From a virus: DNA of 27,999 nucleotides. The stretch covers positions 1-27,999 of the IMG/VR virus record IMGVR_UViG_3300006350_000167, one strand, 5' to 3'. Under the pieces are notes generated by a model. That model did not search any database. It saw only the letters and a list, made by a program, of their open reading frames with translations, and was not told where the DNA came from. The translations under genes and the position numbers were made by a program. This document shows positions 27,201 through 27,999 of the stretch, piece after piece (position 1 is the first letter of the stretch; each line of letters opens with the position of its first letter).

Positions 27201-27999
27201 ACACTACCATTTACTTCAAGAATAATTTTACCGAAGTTAGGATCGGATGCGATACCCATAAGGTATGCAGAAACACCAGAGGTGCCATTCACTTCAACAG
27301 TGTCAAAGAAGTGTGGAGTATTACCTGCTGCATATGCAGTGGTATTCATACTAAACCATGCTGCAGTAGTCCAGTCTTGACCTTCCCATGCTAAACCAGA
27401 TGCAGTAGCACGGTTTGCTGCTTGGAATTTGAGTGATCCAGTGCCATACTTATAATATGATGTATCTACCTCAGCATCGGCAGGTGTTTGAATTGTAAGA
27501 GTAGATATAGTCTGTTTAGTTGTATCATAGTCTAAATCAGCACTATCATCGAATCTATAGACTGCAAGTTGATTAGGAATCAATCTTTCAGCAATAGTGA
27601 TAATATCACCAGAATTATCAACTGTAGATGTCTTACCAACTTGTCCAACAGAATCAGTTGTTTCTATTAATGATTCTGCTTTTATTGTGCCATCATACTT
27701 AAGTGAAGATACAATATTAGTTTTTCTGTCTTCGTCATAATCTATGGCAGCAGTTATGACAACATCTCCAAATACATCGACATGTAGACCAGTATTCTTA
27801 ATAGAGACGTAATTTCCTTGAGGAGTTAATGATTTACGGAATAACCAAGGTTTTGGTAATGTAGCACCTTGCTGATTCGTATAAGTTGCATTTGTATCTC
27901 CAAGAGGAATTTTACCAACTTGGATTCTTTCAAATTTACCATTTGCATTATTAAAGACATCATATAAGAAAAATACGTCATTATACTCGTCAATAGTAA
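12227..27999 (-). CDS. Giant modular virion structural protein, N terminus beyond window
   Basis: The frame is open from the right edge to a TGA at 12227-12229: at least 5,256 codons (about 570 kDa) without the N terminus. A TTG at 27583 could be read as a start, but the same frame continues upstream without a stop (for example DVFGDVVITAAIDYDEDRK then TNIVSSLKYDGTIKAESLIE), so it is internal. Modules from N to C are: LamG-like domain; two chitin-binding-like modules; Gly-rich and GE-type beta modules; NGxxQxPG module; helical GGN repeats; two YPR repeats; second LamG-like domain; more GGN repeats with three YPR repeats placed inside one of them; another GE-type array; two more NGxxQxPG modules; Ig-like domain. 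No transmembrane segment or enzyme motif was noticed. It is probably a very long tail-associated fibre or scaffold that binds glycans; this is inference from the modules. Confidence 0.88.
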   Translation of the reverse strand, partial: TIDEYNDVFFLYDVFNNANGKFERIQVGKIPLGDTNATYTNQQGATLPKPWLFRKSLTPQGNYVSIKNTGLHVDVFGDVVITAAIDYDEDRKTNIVSSLKYDGTIKAESLIETTDSVGQVGKTSTVDNSGDIITIAERLIPNQLAVYRFDDSADLDYDTTKQTISTLTIQTPADAEVDTSYYKYGTGSLKFQAANRATASGLAWEGQDWTTAAWFSMNTTAYAAGNTPHFFDTVEVNGTSGVSAYLMGIASDPNFGKIILEVNGSVVASSTETTYWGNFAAAAWHHIALVKENTGSGVWEINVYYDGTLAVTYQTLIDVNMASVGLGGTDPSVATKAFIGHIDDWIISKLDEFQSTFTPPTTKYPLSHEISDVVAVKIDRAHTSGRGTYTLTTPTNYSNLTISEWTTGTWSDAGLPSIDQWDVGAGGLQLLDFSDSPSVYTPVQTYTWTNNREQFASKSSTIPVKNGQKMFVTANVVPKFYIKDATYSKIDNILEYTLNQDVKFTKGAILQQYNALGVVQAYGTIVETPVGTTTNPGLGNKYKIGKIFGTFNTTDLLRSTEATDINIIPEQTFIGVEAENIWVTGTAYATADRVYYAKKIYEAQSGGTSGVTPPTHTTGAVSDGAVTWVFIRNAGEFDIDIQTEPYPKPQYRGMDMDRWDQGVNFPVGYQVYWQRNIYEVTVAGTSGNIAPVHTTGTASDGGVTWEWKSTEQPLSDYARFQQYSDGQYSVKIRKVQPASSYIPGDVIAINSGNIVVDDDGNDAYKIVKVTGFASVKEVELTTTLKKDIKKVSDARSDLVYATSVTPHNYRANEIIFTEGFNTTEYNGSFFIREVFGSREFVFGLRNTAAGDPVFNQNSISNVNIFAKHPSLTFIREHQYVFDVGDVSNFGYYLSFAQDNQYKLEYSFNNITRVGTPGVQAEGLRPYVKFSAIGNVTNISYYFDPSRIGSMSPVGANSFIDIIKTPYDGTFTISQIVNNTEFKFPLLLEPETSSAEVQDDENGNPFSFYSTTSVKAIGPINTIKLVSPGGFYQKLPIISDIASFRQIERITITSGGTEYQPGVYYNVPIDGDGEGGLATITVTLDEEIGSGTISDVSVADPGKGYTTASIDVDSITGILGPQLAGSGAALAVVIPDEGSGASVFLTGRNIGKIKRLKNNEFGFGYSHDYTLRPEITFPVNLQLFNTSILTEITITDPGSGYTSAPAVVIEGGGGSGAEAEAVIKNNRLNEILIKNPGQGYSSEPTVTLKSEFNYVVNLDLNYLQFNFPHGITTGAAIQLRADSIGSTTGILPKPSSAGLTQLVDGQIYYAIADQLESDQLRFGLTLQAAQSGDFITFLTQGEGRQTLLTEVFGGTATAVVATSRFLEGEKIFQGNSPEQASATGFVSTNTGWQIGPKILKVVDYTGNFVQGEKVSGEVSKASGIIDNLSIARGVLNIDSITQTPGRFIDDVGKPSEIVQKIQDSFFYQSFSYVITSEIPITRWKKQVLDNNHPTGFKMFGQLSLTGGKDVSGRKVGTEFIKEVNINEYTNVNQITSFGAAEPVYTDYNNTEVLFRSRRLTSSEEILTSIVKKIDDISDDFDGILKSFPITVEGEGVIVKGNQLMITLNGVIQAPGTSYQIVGNQIVFAEPPKAASQVRYRAVRFTTIPVYRITLTNPQGIFPEMGQQVNGESSDAYATVIDSGTFHIDVINITDGPFTVSEIIKRTTLFNAVVASVDLINTESLFKFQETITNFDGDIAIIEETNLDSQGNATDELLLSKTSGTSRYETGIFDIRLNEYIYSSNSKIVAQITFISPYLDPNTGQPVDTLIINRGSTFFGLIYERLVAIQNPNVILDDISQSSITPVQLYDPDARINEDFLDFEEVRSTEIEYDNLSSGTFAKGDALRNKAIFYANLVGNAGNRANDGARSIGRNRQEIIDRAERWVAVEHPDFYYPGDVQTNTTSRFRDAYRMILKNIDAISLRAYDLQKTAFTGTSAGDKQGYLDDVRLWIESLALDIHSGGNQYSLKWINEYFSDTTTLNYSRASAELLFIVEKAKDLCLAAITNQLTGVFSATNSTDEATYYADLSITADPSPGSPYATPGSNTDNATTDNCSDVQSAITTIWTWQNEAIAAGNLNDIPTEVEPTTSIGQEKCRRDLGLFIDAIADDLSSGGEFNSQNFAEQYFDTTGNFILNGFYGEVAESQTAILKARDTMFYAINNLLYVKDIGNEGYNLNDPITYGGSAPAHTYDPNYSSGNAQSLSNCADIQQNITFLTDIVIHSVTAENTHNLTGTTSYTSEGTGGPKITGVFADPVPQGSLNIDGANLLLNNKEFIAAEALHIYKTANPGFTPHQTDADCTDDIKDVIEAIAYDIKYGGNSRVYDAATYAIAYDDSPTTASQVNGIYAEAQTIAGSVIQNGTDTFTVANVNNATRTFDVTVPTVTLNAGDSLTYVGNGKMVVAPPQFTPTGATYNPVTGDLVLTIGSHSITAGRFVSIAANSLTFNCTMDGGSSNKTYPRAGKDPYYNKPLEVKSVVANTSITVNVGASPEITFTPTAITYSPSSGVMVMTIGEHKLETGTAIKIAQESLVFRCSQDNYLTDHAYPRTTDPYYDTAITITDTTSTTITVNVGVATAQGQYEHVFQSAAFGAVITGGNYTHTFVSATSNAVTLDNTADIALATYDVAGGTLSIQLAESYTPTLSNGDTVRLHYLHFVSKTFGDYFYPRFAATGIHGKRQWFDTDLTPVNSDTNGCATVVSAFNTLMSVYTTAYTNNNMAHATRTAPTERTITDGGYSAGETLRVTKYAFKDPSRGLFLPGENLKGVTTNASAPIKGSNNGLKWIYGGNATGTFSIGEYVTNSTLVNSNCTIDDITILSALSNNTKSVRIPNTGQIVQTERNDFKFGTGDFTIEMRLRADAISGNQIIFDMRRPQTTSTGLSLVLNGSGQLILANGSSTLITSSNTLIALRWHHIAVVRKSAVTSIYIDGVQQTTYSDTNTYEFARFALGKDVSNGQQFIGNLDNLIVKKGVGDYEGATITPSSDPDFTNSNIVLGINGEAPFVVSTTEVYATLTGLTNSSSTLKSIDYLNKRITIEEVDLGREIYRDAADIIDINRDWLAEEAVGIMQAFFPDFTIPGDTYGAGGTMSGTNVCIRDTRDYILPAIVKDLREGGNYNVIVTARFYRTRGGEIEYIGQELLQTLYAWREVVKLCKYVINTSDTTLTGTYTTKLRVPHALTGTTQVESQLDVLGDYIADVLAPTGHRFRDAGALIWKNRDYIAEEAVGYINALYTKTINSVPVQFLTIPNNTKCLRDLKDHVLPAVIGDIIMGGNAETQKVIDSYLNSDNEILYITDELNPMIDAIHYTEMLAKKAINNLLMSPGETSAALGVSATYQDEYYSPQYTSRLAFRDETITYDPKQFDQTRTGSNKFLDAADLIDDNARIIAKEAVSTMNDLSKYGSFIVPTGNPVDCEDDVVDILAGVAHDLRHGGNSETYRIGKLYVRSDGGIKHIEGETEASKAVFKIARDMAILTIRNGFGRDSLPGHNEVTFQLSSYERNGASNNRIYAARAIERNIRFIAEEAVRRGLDQYPSLSINGGSSALWTKEFTPTDVNYNSTNGKMVVTIGKHDIQRGDTVRVTPLGITLRCSQDNYATDHPYPRTTDPVYEKNILVEDISQTTITINVGASPQGQQYTHQFQSALAGSIKWGDDFGGQKLTPTNITYNSATGDMVMTIPDHVFNVGNRLMIAPNSLTFTCSQDNNASNHSYPRTTDPYYNKTVAVTAVGTGTANITNASYQETTGILTITSAGHGLVTGNRIKIATDGIRFTCTQDGNSTNHDYPRSTDPANNKWLIVTKIDDDNIAVNVYPSQVGQQYPHTFVSATSGALIKQSGTVTVNVGASPAGQQYTHAFVSADHESIVAAGSIDCVHDVADVLAWHTFNLEYGGDNMVALGAGYYVENGVIQHIAGVVNEVTWITNTARDIAKQIYQGTTPSRHATNGAEFVPITDIEDKWVTGSGNMSAVSDSDVDTEVNRLISIVTDTINDPTGSDTTTYPNGLSGSFTPTLPNIWPTKYSGDVPLRDVSVTFDNQATQWNQTCPTQAAAINTLMAILEGGIDAAVAGNGLTYYGTTVTETAPTSPTSNLYNAGKCYDVKLEIEKKYKVMYETLSGGSTSNKMAAKMILFNKPAIKKRAYDQTVAFYPSYAGDADFADQIIHAVIYDLVTGGNAEAFDSISNWFDGDGNMIVYTGIVRTHLIYHMTRVREYCKSIIYAPDGAGWIPYVADPGLYIPALRTEWNQEATEFNMDSSINVFEFALEQSKFSTEAKTTWIANTDVHNRHVVYNEGFDWNTDPALVSLTPTVRAGYDRAEFRVRIYRANFFRRGDVVQYIPASGSTLGGTTGQSLYYILNAEATFFEIGAVPTHDGRFRALEFDDTAASSHIFQVLVRSGINRATTTYGDPNVETPYSGGFLDADVLYGTQSDVFSEIGSQSFNEASVRETFLYVKLGNPSDPGVSKFTNGENVFKSGDATAVGKILQQNYNTGNTEIILRVVDKTGPNWAVGDTLVGLDSSTTADITAITDRLLLNVDLGAYAVGDKIFKKADNTEADIVFYDNKSGAIIGNDGGRVVMDVETIQSGWETGDIIYGSLTDYILDVKGIYQPGGVAEVNDIIHGTEVIELDLGSTFIEAGLAATFEVGDEVSMLIGTVIKNPGLTAIVTKYQAPNNNVSPVIPHKMWIGNVQPVGTGAAVSELTNSGIFIGKFDIGTNFPVIYSNVTNVTQNTYTSYAKISKIEQQGITARIWVEQAVGDFYDNMTIKGDDGWSAAVSDARTLVGRVDRYFRGFDGVQQNFSLSVENGQAYFPDPAGHMLIFVNGILQPPGAINAYTAFSDKIQFTEPPEIGSEFIGYYVGKLRQLDDIGFEFDSLRSSFNLKLDGIFYSLTLTEGVSSATILPENNILVSLNGIIQEPGVSYEIVGSRIIFAEVPRAGATFVGFSYIGSDADVISATVVPPIEAGDQLDIEGEEFPREVALIESSNSLITFEYTGSVKGRNAEALANITSGQIISATVTNPGDGYTSKPNVEIISSTGFDGRLVPMMGIQRIDVKAPGGGYSLPIVAALTTVEDDFVTPTGSPVNNGFDIYAGEGIDQQGNPIVVDPGLIRININPVNVTVNQGQTATFTVVADFVRASDGQLNTTTLNYQWQKKDYGTTVWSNIIGGNQAAYPTNFTTQQDDGDEYRVAITAAGATPVYSFSAILSVQIGSTVISNFTPDQIFDDA
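12280..12575 (-). other. C-terminal Ig-like domain of the giant protein
   Basis: The last ~110 residues read NVTVNQGQTATFTVVADF, then LNYQWQKKDYG, then DGDEYRVAITAAG and ILSVQIG: an Ig-like beta sandwich with the core Trp in YQW. It resembles the C-terminal domain of the following YHYH protein in strand order and in the position of the YQW. Confidence 0.7.
13060..13560 (-). repeat. Two NGxxQxPG beta modules
   Basis: Two adjacent modules share LIFVNGILQPPG ... IQFTEPPEIGSEFIGYY and LVSLNGIIQEPGVSYEIVGS, then IIFAEVPRAGATFVGF. A third copy lies near 23080-23240 (MITLNGVIQAPGTSYQIVGN, then IVFAEPPKA). The pattern LNGxxQxPGxxYxIxGxxIxFxExP is a recurrent building block of phage fibre and tail proteins. 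Confidence 0.7.
13900..14620 (-). repeat. Array of GE-type beta modules
   Basis: Several short consecutive modules have a hydrophobic residue, Gly-(Asp/Glu)-x-(Val/Ile), a Gly and a small-residue turn: FTNGENVFKSGDATAVG, WAVGDTLVGLDSSTTAD, YAVGDKIFKKADNTEAD, WETGDIIYGSLTDY and FEVGDEVSMLIGTV. The same module type appears near 23730-23930 (FLEGEKIFQG, FVQGEKVSGEVSKASG), in the 614-residue protein and in the DUF4815-type protein. Confidence 0.55.
15250..18755 (-). repeat. Helical GGN repeats, copies 4 to 8 (protein level)
   Basis: About five helical units of roughly 110 residues each. The first helix is like DAADIIDINRDWLAEEAV, the second starts at a Cys or equivalent (CIRDTRDYILPAIVKDLREGGN), followed by a Tyr-rich segment, G-x-I-x-(H/Y)-I and a third helix. 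Second-helix ends are KDLREGGN, GDIIMGGN, HDLRHGGN, FNLEYGGD and YDLVTGGN. In copy 7 the first helix (near 17280-17390) is separated from the second (near 16280) by about 1 kb coding for three YPR beta repeats. I do not recognise a named family. Confidence 0.75.
16320..17260 (-). repeat. YPR beta repeats, second cluster (three copies plus half-repeat)
   Basis: Three units of about 90-105 residues: a T-P-T-x-(I/V)-x-Y-N opening, MVMTIPDHVFNVGNRLMIAP, a CSQDNNASNHSYPRTTDPYY signature, then TVNVGASPxGQQYTHxF. Signature variants are CSQDNYATDHPYPRTTDP, CSQDNNASNHSYPRTTDP and CTQDGNSTNHDYPRSTDP. The GQQYTHAFVSA tail is partly duplicated at the end. The Cys and the YPRxxDP are the most fixed positions. 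Confidence 0.75.
18955..19420 (-). other. Second LamG-like (concanavalin-type) domain
   Basis: The segment begins SVRIPNTGQ, continues FKFGTGDFTIEMRLRAD, has a central LRWHHIAVVRKSAVTSIYID and ends FIGNLDNLIVKKGVGDYEG. The F-x-F-G-T-G-D-F-T-I-E start and W-H-H-I-A-V-V-R-x-x-x-x-x-x-Y-I-D-G core are hallmarks of LamG-type jelly-roll domains, which commonly bind glycans. Spacing to the end (IGNLDNL) is normal, so the domain looks intact. Confidence 0.8.
20100..20680 (-). repeat. YPR beta repeats, first cluster (two copies)
   Basis: Two units matching the second cluster: FTPTGATYNPVTGDLVLTIG with CTMDGGSSNKTYPRAGKDP, and FTPTAITYSPSSGVMVMTIG with CSQDNYLTDHAYPRTTDP. Each ends in SITVNVGASP or TITVNVG; the second continues with GQYEHVFQSA. 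They follow helical copy 3 directly. Confidence 0.75.
20880..22300 (-). repeat. Helical GGN repeats, copies 1 to 3 (protein level)
   Basis: Three earlier units of the helical repeat. Copy 1 has IGRNRQEIIDRAERWV then LDIHSGGN. Copy 2 has CRRDLGLFIDAIADDLSSGG. Copy 3 has NNKEFIAAEALHIYKTANPG, then CTDDIKDVIEAIAYDIKYGG. Between them are Cys-led helices (NCSDVQSAITTIWTWQNEA near 21690, NCADIQQNITFLTDIVIHS near 21250) that recur at GCATVVSAFNTLMSVYTTAY (near 19775) and TCPTQAAAINTLMAILEGG (near 15745), probably another part of the same unit. Confidence 0.7.
24250..24880 (-). other. Gly-rich beta modules of the giant protein
   Basis: The N-terminal part (24580-24880) carries YQPGVYYNVPIDGDGEGG, then DPGKGYT and GSGAALAVVIPDEG, the same order as the insert in gp8. 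The second part (24250-24430) has DPGSGYTSAPAVVIEGGGG, then SGAEAEAVI and NPGQGYSSEPTVTL, the same unit as in the 614-residue protein. Confidence 0.65.
25868..26256 (-). other. Two chitin-binding-like modules
   Basis: Two copies of a ~50-residue module are seen: WVTGTAYATADRVYYAKKIY, then GTSGVTPPTHTTGAVSDG and VTWVFI; and WDQGVNFPVGYQVYWQRNIY, then GTSGNIAPVHTTGTASDG and VTWEWK. The W-x-x-G-x-x-Y/F-x-x-G-x-x-V-x-(Y/W)-x-x-x-x-Y-x pattern resembles small chitin or cellulose binding modules (CBM5/12 type) found on phage tail proteins. A GTSGxxPPxHTTG turn precedes the final strand in both. Glycan binding is the expected role. Confidence 0.6.
26945..27575 (-). other. First LamG-like (concanavalin-type) domain
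   Basis: The segment runs from AVYRFDDSADLDYD through YKYGTGSLKFQ, DWTTAAWFSMNTTAY and AAWHHIALVKENTGSGVWEI to AFIGHIDDWIISK. The W-H-H-I-A-L-V core and the final G-x-I-D-D-W are typical of LamG_3-type jelly rolls. With the second LamG near 19 kb it gives the protein two likely glycan-binding sites. Confidence 0.8.

Noticed and set aside
27581-27583. TTG as the start of the giant gene
   Set aside because: The frame continues upstream to the window edge without a stop and codes plausible protein, and no ribosome site precedes the TTG.
1-27999. GATC avoidance (Dam-type) as the cause of the odd tetramer use
   Set aside because: GATC is frequent, and is even created where GTTC would otherwise occur (Gly-Ser as GGA-TCA).

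Overview
The window is one late-gene block of a large tailed phage with a T4-type contractile-tail baseplate. All genes lie on the minus strand and are packed almost end to end. The anchor is a 511-residue homologue of T4 gp8 (baseplate wedge) at 5735-7270. Next to it is a very long DUF4815-type virion protein that starts MPQNTNLN, as in T4-like phages of marine cyanobacteria. With the AT-rich composition (roughly 37-40% GC by eye), the giant modular structural proteins and the YHYH and LamG modules, this points to a T4-like marine myovirus. A cyanophage is most likely and a SAR11 (pelagi-) myophage is possible; the host cannot be fixed from this window.

The gene order in the direction of transcription (27999 towards 1) is as follows. 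(1) 27999-12227: a giant virion protein, open at the right edge, with at least 5,256 codons visible. (2) 12230-10650: a YHYH plus Ig-like protein. (3) 10624-9149: a fibre-like protein ending in a cupredoxin-like domain. (4) 9152-7308: a glycine-rich beta-repeat protein. (5) 7270-5735: gp8. (6) 5732-1: the DUF4815-type protein, open at the left edge. Two junctions are ATGA overlaps, one gap is 2 nt and the other two gaps are 25 and 37 nt, so the block is probably one co-transcribed, translationally coupled unit. A T4-late-promoter-like CATAAATA and a good ribosome site precede gp8. No tRNA, mobile element, CRISPR array, integrase or terminator was seen, and there is no non-coding stretch over 40 nt.

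The proteins share a small set of building blocks: Gly-rich GYT/GGGG beta modules, GE-x-hxG-xSGA modules, NGxxQxPG modules, LamG, chitin-binding-like and Ig-like domains. This is the pattern of a baseplate or fibre network that binds cell-surface glycans and evolves by moving modules between neighbouring genes. The giant protein also holds about eight copies of a helical GGN repeat and five copies of a beta repeat with a YPRxxDP signature, some placed inside the helical repeats.

The most unexpected signal is at DNA level. The tetramers GTTC, GAAC and (less strongly) GTAC are nearly absent from the window, while GATC, GTCC and GGAC are common. Codon choice bends around these words in every reading phase (GAG before C, AGG before AC, GGC before ACA, GTC before C, GGA before TC). 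This looks like selection against a GTWC/GWAC site. The leftmost 1.9 kb is a partial exception.
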